A stretch of DNA of 64,000 nt from Agarilytica sp045430285 (GTDB lineage Bacteria; Pseudomonadota; Gammaproteobacteria; Pseudomonadales; Cellvibrionaceae). The stretch is from contig JAILXV010000004.1 of NCBI GenBank assembly GCA_045430285.1, positions 186,001 through 250,000 on the forward strand, in the 5' to 3' direction. How positions within the stretch are numbered: the stretch's first letter is position 1; every line of letters starts with the position of its first letter. Under the pieces are notes generated by a model that saw only the letters and a list, made by a program, of their open reading frames with translations, ran no database searches and was not told the origin of the DNA. Positions 24,661 through 33,786 of the stretch are shown piece by piece. The translations under genes and the position numbers were made by a program.

Positions 24661-25182
24661 CTACTCAGCTTGGCTCAGTTTGACGCTGAGCCCTTTCGCC
24701 AAGAGCATATCGCTGGGTTCGTTAGTGGCGGGACCTTCAGGAGATTCTTCCGTCAATAATAAAAAGCTCGCGTTCGTTAAACGTTGTCGCTGGGTTGTGG
24801 TGAGCGAAAGTTGATCAGTCTGGGTGTCGAGAAGGAGAGCGATAGGACGAGTTTTGGCGTCATCTCGCGACACTGCCCACAGCTGCATACCGCCATTCGG
24901 TTTTAGTGCCGGTGCTGGGCTTTGCCACTTTAATCGAATATGGTTTTCATTGTTTATGCCCAACACAACGAGTAGCGGGTGATCTGCAGAGTCAGTCAAT
25001 ATGGCCACGTAATCAATTTCTGCTGGCAATGGTTTGGTGACGCTGGGGTAGTAGCCAAATAGAACGAGCATCAGTGCAATCGCAGCAATGGTGGGACTGC
25101 CCCATTGCCATAGTGCTTTCCAGTCGTATATGGATTTTGAGCGGCTAGAACGTGTCTCGCCCCCCTGTTTGTTTTCAGTCAT
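24661..25182 (-). CDS. RskA-like anti-sigma factor, lacking the sigma-binding part
   Basis: 173 residues: a short cytoplasmic N-terminus (about 1-30), one membrane helix (about 31-47, IAAIALMLVLFGYYP) and a periplasmic RskA-type domain (GGMQLWAVSRDDAKTRPIALLL, a late SFLLLTEESPEGPATNEPSD). The late segment resembles the Pro/Gly-rich ending of anti-sigma-K factors. Usual family members are about 240 residues with an N-terminal sigma-binding zinc-finger-like domain, which is absent here, and no sigma factor gene adjoins. It may be a degenerate relic or a protein reused for another role. It is 354 bp upstream of the EAD operon on the same strand. Confidence 0.65.
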   Translation of the reverse strand: MTENKQGGETRSSRSKSIYDWKALWQWGSPTIAAIALMLVLFGYYPSVTKPLPAEIDYVAILTDSADHPLLVVLGINNENHIRLKWQSPAPALKPNGGMQLWAVSRDDAKTRPIALLLDTQTDQLSLTTTQRQRLTNASFLLLTEESPEGPATNEPSDMLLAKGLSVKLSQAE

Positions 25183-25436
25183 TCGTTAACCTTTTTGAGT
25201 CGCGAAGGAGTGTTAGTCAATTTACGACATGATGCCACAATAAGGCTTCGCATACTGATAAGGTTTGTGAAAATTAAAATTTGGTTAGTGGCGCCTCATA
25301 TGTGAAGAATCATCGTTGTGATCGCTGAAAATAAGAAAAATAAAATACACAGGACGGTGCGACAATTTGCCACATTCTTATTTTCTGCGCGATCTCTACA
25401 ATGCCCGCCAATATTCATTTGGGTGGGACATGTAGT

Positions 25437-27557
25437 ATGAAAAATGGAACGCTGTTTTTGGTTGCTCTTTTATCCTCTTCTATCGGTGGTGATGTGTTGG
25501 CGGAAACAATTTTATTAGATGAAAAAGACCGCGACTTTGCTCATATAGAGCAAGTGGTTGTTACGTCAACACGTGAGGAAAAAAAACTAAATCATTTGTC
25601 TGAGTCTGTAGGGGTATTAACGGAGCAAGATCTAATTGATATTTCTCCTGCTCATCCAGCGGATGCGCTAAATAGAATTGCCGGTGTTCATATTAATAAT
25701 CTCGGTGGAGAAGGCCATATGACCTCTATTCGTCAGCCAATATCTACCTCTGGAGTATATCTATTTTTAGAGGACGGTTTGCCAACACGCCCCTCCGGCT
25801 TTTTTAACCACAACGGTTTGTATGAAATAAATATTCCGCAAAGCGGTCGTTTAGAGGTGATTAAAGGGCCTGGTTCTGCCCTTTATGGCAGTGATGCTAT
25901 TGGCGGGGTGATTAATGTGATTACTAAGAAACCGCCCGTTGATACTGAATTGAATACGAATATAGAGATTGGCTCTGATCAATGGCGCCGAGCACTGTTG
26001 TCATTCGGGGGTGGCAATGAATCGCTAGCGGCTAAAGTCGATGTAAGCCTCACCGAAAGCGAAGGCTTTCGCGATGAAGCCGATTATGACCGTCAATCAG
26101 TCACCTTGCGCCTCGATAGCAAATTAAGTGCGGCATGGAACGCAAAAGTAATTGCGTCATACTCTACGATTGATCAGTCCGGTGTTTCTTCGTTAGAAGA
26201 AGGTGATTATCGGGGCAACACATCGAAAAACCGTTTTCATGACGATATTGGATTTCGTCAGGTGGATGCCTTTCGTTTATCTTCAGAATTTAATTATGAA
26301 ATAAACGATAGCCAGCTTTTTACGTTTACGCCATTTTATCGTAATAACGAAATGACCATGATGCCCAGTTGGATGGTGACATACGACCCGAATATTAGAG
26401 GGTATGAATTTGAGAGTTATGGTGCGCAAATAAAATTTAGGCAATTTTTCTTGGATGAACGTGTTGAATTTATATCGGGGTTTGATATAGATAATACGCC
26501 GTCTTCTTATCTCGAGGAGGCAATTACCGCGACTTTGGTTGATGATATCTATACGAATTACGATCGCACAGGGGAATTAAATTACGATTTTGAGGCGCAG
26601 CAAGAATCACTCTCTCCGTATATTCACGTTGAATACCAACTAACCGATAAATGGCGACTGAATGCTGGGGCGCGTTATGATTATTTTGAGGTGGATTACG
26701 ATAATCATCTTTCAGTGGTGGAGGATGGTGGTAGCCACGGAAGACCAGCGAGTAAAAAAATTGACTACGAGAATACCAGTCCTAAGCTAGGCGCTACGTA
26801 TCAGTATTTACCAAATAATTCGATGTATTTAAGTTATCGCCATGCATTTAGAGCACCAACAGTCGGCGCGTTATTTCGTTCTGGGTCTTCATTCAACACC
26901 TCTAATTTAAAGCCTGTTACTAGCGTGAGTGTTGAAATTGGTTTTCGAGGGAAAGTATTTAATAAAGTTGATTACGAGATCGCATATTACGATATGACCG
27001 TGGAGGAGGATATTGTTTCGGTTATCATCGAAGATGATAGGTATCCTGTTAACGCAGGAGAAACCCGACATAAGGGAATCGAGGTTGGTCTTGATTATTG
27101 GTTTGACGAGTCGTTGTCGGTGGGACTTTCTTATACAAAAACAGATCAAACTTATGAAGACTTCAGTTACACATTTTTTTCCCGAACCTGTTTTTGTCAG
27201 CAGGAAATAAATTTCGCGGGTAATGATGTTGTGAGAGCGCCGGAGTCATTGGCGAATATTCGTATCGCATATTTGCCAAGGTTTGTTGATGGATTTCGTG
27301 TTGAGCTAGAGTGGGATATGGTTGGTGATTACTATACCGATCAGCTCAATACACAGACATATGGAGGGCACGATTTATTAAATCTTCGAGTGAATTACGA
27401 TATTAACGATGATTTATCTGTCTATGCTCGGGTCGCCAACATTACGGATGAACTTTATTCCACGTATACCTCTAACCAAGTAAATGACCCAGATGTGAGT
27501 TATCGCCCAGGCCGCCCGCGCTCAGGATTTGTTGGCGTTCGTTGGAATATAAAATAG
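25437..27557 (+). CDS. TonB-dependent outer-membrane receptor
   Basis: 706 residues from the ATG at 25437, chosen because it starts a signal peptide (MKNGTLFLVALLSSS ... VLA); an ATG 36 bases upstream is in frame. A TonB box-like EQVVVTSTR precedes the plug domain (LNHLSESVGVL, SGVYLFLEDGLPT, RLEVIKGPGSALYGSDAIGG). The rest is the 22-strand barrel with the usual late segments (NTSPKLGATYQYLPNNSMYLSYRHAF) and a C-terminal aromatic-rich strand (FVGVRWNIK). No STN signalling domain is present, so no FecI-type control is expected. It imports a metal chelate or similar ligand across the outer membrane using TonB energy. The PepSY-type gene starts 11 bp downstream, which points to ferric siderophore uptake with reduction at the inner membrane. 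No clear Fur box was seen. Confidence 0.88.
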   Translation: MKNGTLFLVALLSSSIGGDVLAETILLDEKDRDFAHIEQVVVTSTREEKKLNHLSESVGVLTEQDLIDISPAHPADALNRIAGVHINNLGGEGHMTSIRQPISTSGVYLFLEDGLPTRPSGFFNHNGLYEINIPQSGRLEVIKGPGSALYGSDAIGGVINVITKKPPVDTELNTNIEIGSDQWRRALLSFGGGNESLAAKVDVSLTESEGFRDEADYDRQSVTLRLDSKLSAAWNAKVIASYSTIDQSGVSSLEEGDYRGNTSKNRFHDDIGFRQVDAFRLSSEFNYEINDSQLFTFTPFYRNNEMTMMPSWMVTYDPNIRGYEFESYGAQIKFRQFFLDERVEFISGFDIDNTPSSYLEEAITATLVDDIYTNYDRTGELNYDFEAQQESLSPYIHVEYQLTDKWRLNAGARYDYFEVDYDNHLSVVEDGGSHGRPASKKIDYENTSPKLGATYQYLPNNSMYLSYRHAFRAPTVGALFRSGSSFNTSNLKPVTSVSVEIGFRGKVFNKVDYEIAYYDMTVEEDIVSVIIEDDRYPVNAGETRHKGIEVGLDYWFDESLSVGLSYTKTDQTYEDFSYTFFSRTCFCQQEINFAGNDVVRAPESLANIRIAYLPRFVDGFRVELEWDMVGDYYTDQLNTQTYGGHDLLNLRVNYDINDDLSVYARVANITDELYSTYTSNQVNDPDVSYRPGRPRSGFVGVRWNIK

Positions 27558-27568
27558 GGGAAATGGTA

Positions 27569-29071
27569 ATGAAGCGCTTATTGGTTAAATGGCACAACGC
27601 GTTGGGTTGGTGGGCGCTGGCGGGTATCCTTATTTGGGGGCTTAGCGCCATTGCGCACCCTGTCATGAGTTGGTTTGGACCGCAATCGGTAAATTTTTTT
27701 CCGCCACGAATGGTATTCTCACCGGATAGCATACCGGCATTATCGGCATGGGGTACGCAACCTGAGGTGCTTGGTGGCGCTAAGGTGATAAAAGTAGTTG
27801 CCGGTGAATCTGGCCCTTTATTACAAATAACACGGGATGAAAATCACCCTAGGGAATATTTTGACTTAAGTGCATCATCTGTTTTAGAGAACCAAGATGT
27901 AATGCAGGCTCAATGGCTAGCGTCGTATTATACAGGCTTGTATAAAGCGGATATTGTAGAGACTTATTTCCAAACAGAATTTTCCGAGGCGTACCCTCCT
28001 GTTAATCGTTTGATTCCGGTGTATCGCGTCACGTTTAATGATAAAGAGCAGACCAGGGCTTACATTTATACAGAGACAGGCGCGCTAGCCAGTTTGTCGA
28101 ACACATTCAAGAATAATGTTCAGTGGCTGTTTCAAAATCTTCATACCTTCAGATGGCTAGACCGCTTCGAATTCGGTCGGGTGATCATTATTGTTTTGTG
28201 GATGTTAACCTTGGCTGCAACGGCGGTGGTCGGATTTGCCTTAGTGCTTGCACTCAAATTACGAAAAATTAATGATTCAAACCGCCGCTATCACCGATGG
28301 TTGGCGTATGTTTTGTGGTTGCCTTTATTGGGGTGGTCAAGCAGCGGGTTCTATCACCTATTGCAATCTTCGCTTGTTGCGGCGCCGATGGGAATTCGTT
28401 TGGGGAATCCTGTTCCCATTGCCGATTCGCTCAGTATAAACGGGGAGGGTTTATCAACACTTTCTCAATATTCGATTAATGATCTGTCATTGGTTTTTTA
28501 TGAAAATGATCATCCCTATTGGCGTGCGAGCGTTTCACCCCGACAATCTGTAAAAACTGTTTCAAGAACGCAGCGCTATGGGGGTAAGCCTACAGAGAAT
28601 CAGTCTGTGTATATCCCGATATCAGACAGTGGAAACGAGCCTTCTCTGGACGATCAACGTTTTGTCGTTGGGCTCGCAAAACGCTATGCGGATGTTGATG
28701 AAAAAGATATAGGTGCGGTATCACTGGTGACGCGTTTTGGTCCGAATTACGACTTCAGAAATAAGCGTTTACCGGTATGGAAAGTGGAGATAAATGATGG
28801 CTCGGGAACGTGGATGTTTATAGATCCTAGAACCGGAATTTTAGTTGACCAAAGCCGTACTATTGATCGCGCCGAACGTTGGTCGTTTTCGCTATTGCAT
28901 AAGTGGAATTATCTGACGCCGTTTTTGGGGCGGCAGTTACGAGATGCTGTGATGGTGATAACCTTAGTGTTTATTGTCCTTATGAGTGGTTTTGGCGCGG
29001 TGTTATTAGTGAAACGTCGAAAAAAAGCAATTAAGCGTGTGTCGCCAGAAGCAGTTTTTCTGGCAGATTAG
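27569..29071 (+). CDS. PepSY-associated membrane protein (probable siderophore-iron reductase partner)
   Basis: 500 residues. The ATG at 27569 is used because AGGGG lies 8 bases ahead; the earlier ATG at 27563 would be too close. It opens with a basic stretch and a first helix (LGWWALAGILIWGLSAIAHPVMSW), then a periplasmic PepSY-like domain, helices near 190-220 and 240-265, a second extracytoplasmic region with a PepSY-like strand pattern (LPVWKVEINDGSGTWMFIDPRTG), and a last helix (about 460-485). Such proteins sit in the inner membrane next to siderophore receptors and are thought to help reduce or release iron. The gene directly follows the TonB receptor, so one transcript is likely. Confidence 0.82.
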   Translation: MKRLLVKWHNALGWWALAGILIWGLSAIAHPVMSWFGPQSVNFFPPRMVFSPDSIPALSAWGTQPEVLGGAKVIKVVAGESGPLLQITRDENHPREYFDLSASSVLENQDVMQAQWLASYYTGLYKADIVETYFQTEFSEAYPPVNRLIPVYRVTFNDKEQTRAYIYTETGALASLSNTFKNNVQWLFQNLHTFRWLDRFEFGRVIIIVLWMLTLAATAVVGFALVLALKLRKINDSNRRYHRWLAYVLWLPLLGWSSSGFYHLLQSSLVAAPMGIRLGNPVPIADSLSINGEGLSTLSQYSINDLSLVFYENDHPYWRASVSPRQSVKTVSRTQRYGGKPTENQSVYIPISDSGNEPSLDDQRFVVGLAKRYADVDEKDIGAVSLVTRFGPNYDFRNKRLPVWKVEINDGSGTWMFIDPRTGILVDQSRTIDRAERWSFSLLHKWNYLTPFLGRQLRDAVMVITLVFIVLMSGFGAVLLVKRRKKAIKRVSPEAVFLAD

Positions 29072-29099
29072 AAAAGTAAGTAACCGTTTCGTGTGATTG

Positions 29100-30212
29100 C
29101 TAGTTTACGTTTGCTGCGGGGGAGCCTGTTGTTTTACCCACAGGAAAAATTAGGTCGCCCTCGTTTAGTCCACTGATAACTTCTATCAAACCGTCAGGCA
29201 GTGCTTTTCCTGTTTGGATAAAAATTTTCTCTATCGCACCTGATGTGTTTTGAGCCCATACGATATCGAGCTGCCCAACGTTGGCGATCAAATGCTTGGG
29301 AATCACTAAGACACTTTCTTTTCCTGATGGGATTTCCGCTCGCGCATACATGCCAGGGAGTAGCCCTTCTTGTGCGGCTAATCGGAATTTCACCAAAAAG
29401 CTGCGAGACCCGCTGTTGCCGGCAGGAACAATTTCTTCAATTTCGGCATTGAGCGTTTTATCGATAGCGGGAATTTCAACGGATAGCTTTTGCCCTATTT
29501 TCATAGAAAGCGCAATGGATTCTCGGATGTTGGCTTCTGCGCGTAACGATAAGGGGTTGTAGAGAGAGAGCAACTGGCTGCCAGGCTGAACGGTATCGCC
29601 AGGTTCTGCATAACGGTCGGTAATTTTTCCGTCGATAGGCGCGCGAATATTTGCGAATTCGAACGTTGTCTCCGCTTCGCTTTGTGCTTGCTTGGCCGCT
29701 TCTAGCTCGGCTTCGGTGCTATCGCGATTCGCCTGTGCTTTGTCGAGCTGAGCTTTTGGCATTACGCCGGTTTTAGTCAATTCCTTTGCTCGTGTTAAGG
29801 CTTGTTCGGCTTCTTTTAGTCTGGCGTCCACGGCATTAACTCGCGCTTTTGATTGTGCCACTCGCGTAGAAAGATCTTTCTGTTCCAGTTCAACAAGATC
29901 TTGGTTTTTTGAAACCGAATCACCGGCTCGCACATGCACCTTAGTGACTCGAGATAACAGTCGAGAGGAAATGATGGTGGCTTGCTTTGCCTGTATTGTC
30001 GCAGGTACGGATTCGATGATAACGCGCTCCACCTGTTTTACTGGTACAGCGCCTACCTGAACCGGTTCTTGTGGAAGGATAGCCCCTGGTGCTATTTTTT
30101 CGCGAAAAGCACCGGCCATCCACGCGACCATGAGTAACAATATTCCGATGGCAATAATCGGAAATACGATAGAGCGGTATGAAAGTGAGCTAGGTTTGGT
30201 CATGGGTGTCAT
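29100..30212 (-). CDS. RND efflux periplasmic adaptor (MFP)
   Basis: 370 residues: one N-terminal membrane helix (about 15-33), then barrel-sandwich half (about 60-100), a long alpha-hairpin (about 100-165, rich in Ala, Lys, Glu), second barrel half with FANIRAPIDGKI and a beta-barrel domain followed by LPGMYARAEIPSGKES and a membrane-proximal domain. This is the standard HlyD/MFP adaptor linking an inner-membrane RND pump to an outer-membrane channel. It begins on the base after the RND permease stop, so translation is coupled. No TolC-type gene is beside it; the channel would have to come from elsewhere. Confidence 0.88.
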   Translation of the reverse strand: MTPMTKPSSLSYRSIVFPIIAIGILLLMVAWMAGAFREKIAPGAILPQEPVQVGAVPVKQVERVIIESVPATIQAKQATIISSRLLSRVTKVHVRAGDSVSKNQDLVELEQKDLSTRVAQSKARVNAVDARLKEAEQALTRAKELTKTGVMPKAQLDKAQANRDSTEAELEAAKQAQSEAETTFEFANIRAPIDGKITDRYAEPGDTVQPGSQLLSLYNPLSLRAEANIRESIALSMKIGQKLSVEIPAIDKTLNAEIEEIVPAGNSGSRSFLVKFRLAAQEGLLPGMYARAEIPSGKESVLVIPKHLIANVGQLDIVWAQNTSGAIEKIFIQTGKALPDGLIEVISGLNEGDLIFPVGKTTGSPAANVN

Positions 30213-33200
30213 CTATGAATGCCTTGGTTCAGCGGAGTCGGTCGGCGCTGAGGGTTTATCAAAAATAAGCATGTACACGATCGGCACAACAAGCAGAGTA
30301 AAAATAGTCGATGCGACGATGCCAAATATAATGGCGTAAGCAAGCCCGCTAAAAACCGGATCGAGCGTAATAATTAAATTGCCGAGGAGGGTGGTGCCCG
30401 CGGTTAACAATATCGGCCGTAAACGAACAGCACCCGCTTGAATAAGCGCTTCCTTAATACTCATGTGATTTCGTGCTTGGGTAATAAATTCCACCAGTAT
30501 AAGTGAGTTTCTCACGACGATACCTGCGAGTGCAATCATGCCGATCATCGCCGTCGCGGTAAATAAAATCGGGTCTGGGGCACCTGCGATTTCTCGTTCG
30601 CCAAACTGATTCAGTAGCCAGAATCCTGGCATGATGCCGATAATCGTGAGAGGGATGGCAGACATAATAATAAGAGATAAGCTCGTCGAGCTGGTTTGAA
30701 TTTTCAAGACAATAAATATCCCGATTAACGCGAAGATAAAGGCAATACCCATATCGCGGAATACATCAACAGTGATTTTCCATTCCCCTTCGCCGGTCCA
30801 TTTTACGCCGATGCCTTCAGGAAGTTGCCAGCCATCGTCTCCGCCGGATGATAAGTATGTACGATTTTTCCAGTTGTTCGCATCCCCGCTATCTTTACCC
30901 ATATCTGCATGAATGTCGGCAATGACTTCCGCTGGTGTTCTTCCCGAAAGTTCAGCACTGACATACACCACAGGTTTAAGATCTTTTCGATGAATGGCTT
31001 TGTCTGCAATATGTTCTTCAAATTTACCCAGTTCACCCAGGGCGACCAATGGTTGTGGCGCGTCGGCGAGGCCGGTATTCGTATTGCGCTTCACTACCCC
31101 AGGGAGTCCTTTTACATGTAGACGATAGAGATCATTTTGGTTGCTGCGCTCGGATTTGGGTAGGCGCAGTTCGATGGGCAATGGCCGAGTTTCACGATCA
31201 AGTTGCATATAGTCTGCAATATATCCGTGGTTGGCCATGAGCAATGTGTTGTTAATATCTTCAGTCGCAACACTGGAGAGTGCCGCCTTTTGCTTGTCGG
31301 TAATAAAACGAAAACGTTTTTGTTCGCTTTCAACTGTGGTATCAATTTCTGTCACGAAAGGTTCGCGCGCTAATCGCTGTTTCAGTGTGGCAGCAGCGGT
31401 TTGCATGTGTTCATAGGTCGTGATTTCTGATCCATGGATTTCGGCTACAAGCGTGCTTAGCACTGGAGGCCCAGGTGGCACCTCAACGACTTTGATATTG
31501 ATGTCATTTTTATTTAAAGACTCAAGTAATTTACGCAAACGTAAAACGATTCCATGAGATTGATGCTCACGGTCGTCTTTATCAACGAGCTTGAGACGTA
31601 AGTCTGCTAGGTTTGGCGCTTGCCGTTGATAGTGCCGCCTGACCATGCCATTAAAATCAATCGGGGAGGGGGTGCCGATATAAGCCGCTACGGCCTGAAC
31701 CTCTTTGAGCTGCCGTGCAGTTTGTGAAACGCGTGTAGCGATACTGGCGGTATCTTCCAAGGTGGAGGATTCGGGCATGTCGATAATAATTTGAATTTCG
31801 TTTTTGTTATCGAAAGGCAGTAATTTAAGCGGCACCATTCGCAAGGCCGGAAGCAGCGCAGCCGCAATAAATAAGACAAGCACCGCCCATAATACTCGCG
31901 AGGCCTTTTTTCTGTCGTTCAAAAACGGCGACATAAGTTTTCGGTAGTGCTTTATTAAACCTGTTTCAGTGGGCGTTGTGTTTTCTGTATGAGAATCTTC
32001 TTTGACCGGTTCGTCGAACTTAAGAATTTTGCGTGCAAGCCAAGGTGTCACTAAAAATGCAATGACTGTGCTCGCGGTAACACTGACCGGTACATTAAAT
32101 GCCATTGGTGCCATATACGGCCCCATCATGCCTGAAATAAATGCAAGCGGAACAAAAGCGATAATGATGGTGATGGTCGACATTACTAAGGGGGTTTTAA
32201 TTTCAGAAATTGCGGCGACAATTTTGTCCTTCGCGGAGCCCGTAGTTTTTCGCATGAATCGCTCGATGTTGTCGACGCCGGTAATCGGATCATCCACCAA
32301 CAAACCAAGGGAAAGAATTAGCGCAAACAAGGTAACGCGATTAATGGTGTAACCAAACATCATATCGAGCATTAAGGTAATGCCGTAACTGATGGGTACA
32401 GCAAGGCCAACGATAAGTGCTGGGCGCCAACCCAAAAATATGGCAATAAAAACGACGACGGTAAATATTGCAAAAGCAAGGCTGGAGCTGAGGTTGCTTA
32501 CTTTCTTGTTGGCGGTTTGGCCGTAGTCACGTAGCACTTCAACATTAATGCCCGCTGGTAAGTAGCTTTCTTGAATGGTTGATATTTTTTCATGAACAGC
32601 GCTTGCCACACTGACAGCGTTAGTACCCCGTTGCTTAGCGACGCTGATGGTCACCATCGGGAATTTATTATCGCCCCGTCGGAACTGCGGATGCGTTTCT
32701 GCGAAATCAATCCAGGTGTAGTGCTCTGGTTCAGCGGGACCATCGATAATGGTGGCTACATCGTCAAGATAGACGGGATTACCATCGACAACATTAATCA
32801 CAAGCTGGCGCAGCGCATCAAGGCTGTGGATAAAATCGCCGCTTTCAAGCAATACGGATTCTCCACCAAGTACCCAATTTCCGGACGACTGTAATCGATT
32901 GGATTTTTGCAGCGCATAGACGATATCACTTGCCGTGCTCTGTCGTGCGGAAAGGCTTTCTGGTTGAGGAAGAATGCGTATTGTTCTGGGTCTTCCCCCA
33001 ACAATTTCCACTGAACTTGTATTTTTTATGCTCTGCAATTGCGTGCTGATTTCTTCCGCGATACGTCGCAGCTCAAAATCGCTCATCTCATTTGGGCGCT
33101 CGCTCCATAAACCGAGCATCACAATGGGTACATCATCTACCTCTACTGGTTTCACTAGCCAGTGAGAGATGACGGCAGGAATACGATCTTGATTCGAGTG

Positions 33201-33554
33201 CAGTTTGTTGTAGGTATTTAATAAAGCCGTTTCACGATTCTCCCCCACATAAAAACGCAAAGTCACCGATGCCTTCCCTGTATTGGAAGTGGAGTAAACA
33301 TTCTCGACCCCAGGAATTTGCGCGAGCAGTTTTTCAAGCGGAATCGTCACCTGTCGAGCGGTTTGCTGCGCGGATAGCCCAGGTGCCTCTACCAATACGT
33401 CGACCATCGGCACGACGATTTGGGGTTCTTCTTCTCGGGGGGTGAGCTGTAGAGCGAAAGCGCCGGCGAAGAGAGAGAGGGCGAGTATCAGAAGAGGCAG
33501 ACCCCCAGAGAGACTGTAGGTGACGAGCTTATCTAATAGTGTTGGGGACTTCAT
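30213..33554 (-). CDS. RND efflux permease
   Basis: 1113 residues, twelve membrane helices with two large periplasmic loops, as in the AcrB/CzcA superfamily. Visible landmarks are the first helix then FALQLTPREEEPQIVVPMVDV, the TM4 region LSLGLLVDDPITGVDNIERFM with the Asp pair of proton coupling, APMAFNVPVSVTASTVIAFLVTPWLA, the second-half first helix MGIAFIFALIGIFIVLKI and the C-terminal VRNSLILVEFI, PILLTAGTTLLG. The start ATG at 33554 has no clear ribosome site. The pump precedes its adaptor gene, the reverse of the commonest order. Substrate cannot be assigned; no metal-binding His/Met signature of CusA was noted. Proton-driven export of toxic compounds is the likely role. Confidence 0.9.
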   Translation of the reverse strand: MKSPTLLDKLVTYSLSGGLPLLILALSLFAGAFALQLTPREEEPQIVVPMVDVLVEAPGLSAQQTARQVTIPLEKLLAQIPGVENVYSTSNTGKASVTLRFYVGENRETALLNTYNKLHSNQDRIPAVISHWLVKPVEVDDVPIVMLGLWSERPNEMSDFELRRIAEEISTQLQSIKNTSSVEIVGGRPRTIRILPQPESLSARQSTASDIVYALQKSNRLQSSGNWVLGGESVLLESGDFIHSLDALRQLVINVVDGNPVYLDDVATIIDGPAEPEHYTWIDFAETHPQFRRGDNKFPMVTISVAKQRGTNAVSVASAVHEKISTIQESYLPAGINVEVLRDYGQTANKKVSNLSSSLAFAIFTVVVFIAIFLGWRPALIVGLAVPISYGITLMLDMMFGYTINRVTLFALILSLGLLVDDPITGVDNIERFMRKTTGSAKDKIVAAISEIKTPLVMSTITIIIAFVPLAFISGMMGPYMAPMAFNVPVSVTASTVIAFLVTPWLARKILKFDEPVKEDSHTENTTPTETGLIKHYRKLMSPFLNDRKKASRVLWAVLVLFIAAALLPALRMVPLKLLPFDNKNEIQIIIDMPESSTLEDTASIATRVSQTARQLKEVQAVAAYIGTPSPIDFNGMVRRHYQRQAPNLADLRLKLVDKDDREHQSHGIVLRLRKLLESLNKNDINIKVVEVPPGPPVLSTLVAEIHGSEITTYEHMQTAAATLKQRLAREPFVTEIDTTVESEQKRFRFITDKQKAALSSVATEDINNTLLMANHGYIADYMQLDRETRPLPIELRLPKSERSNQNDLYRLHVKGLPGVVKRNTNTGLADAPQPLVALGELGKFEEHIADKAIHRKDLKPVVYVSAELSGRTPAEVIADIHADMGKDSGDANNWKNRTYLSSGGDDGWQLPEGIGVKWTGEGEWKITVDVFRDMGIAFIFALIGIFIVLKIQTSSTSLSLIIMSAIPLTIIGIMPGFWLLNQFGEREIAGAPDPILFTATAMIGMIALAGIVVRNSLILVEFITQARNHMSIKEALIQAGAVRLRPILLTAGTTLLGNLIITLDPVFSGLAYAIIFGIVASTIFTLLVVPIVYMLIFDKPSAPTDSAEPRHS

Positions 33555-33737
33555 GGGTTTGGTACTTGTTTTTGGCGTTGAGTGCAGGCGCGGTGTTGAG
33601 CTTACTAGAGTGTAAGTGTATCCGGTTGATCTGGAGTAAGTGTAGTGAAAGTTTACGCGGGTTTGTAAGGAGGTTTTTAACGTGGATAGAATTTCGTTCA
33701 GGAAATGGGAGGTAATTTTATTCGATTATGTGTATGT

Positions 33738-33764
33738 GGTAGAGAGGCAATAAGTCCCTCTACC
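33738..33764 (-). terminator. Stem-loop after the thrombospondin-repeat gene
   Basis: GGTAGAGAGG (33738-33747) pairs with CCCTCTACC (33756-33764) with one bulged base around an 8-nt loop, 22 bp past the gene's stop. There is no T-tract on the minus side. Confidence 0.4.
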
Positions 33765-33786
33765 AATAGGTTAGAACAAGTGTAAT

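Noticed and set aside
25183..25436. Fur box before the first TonB receptor
   Set aside because: The stretch is A-rich but has no GATAATGATAATCATTATC-like match.
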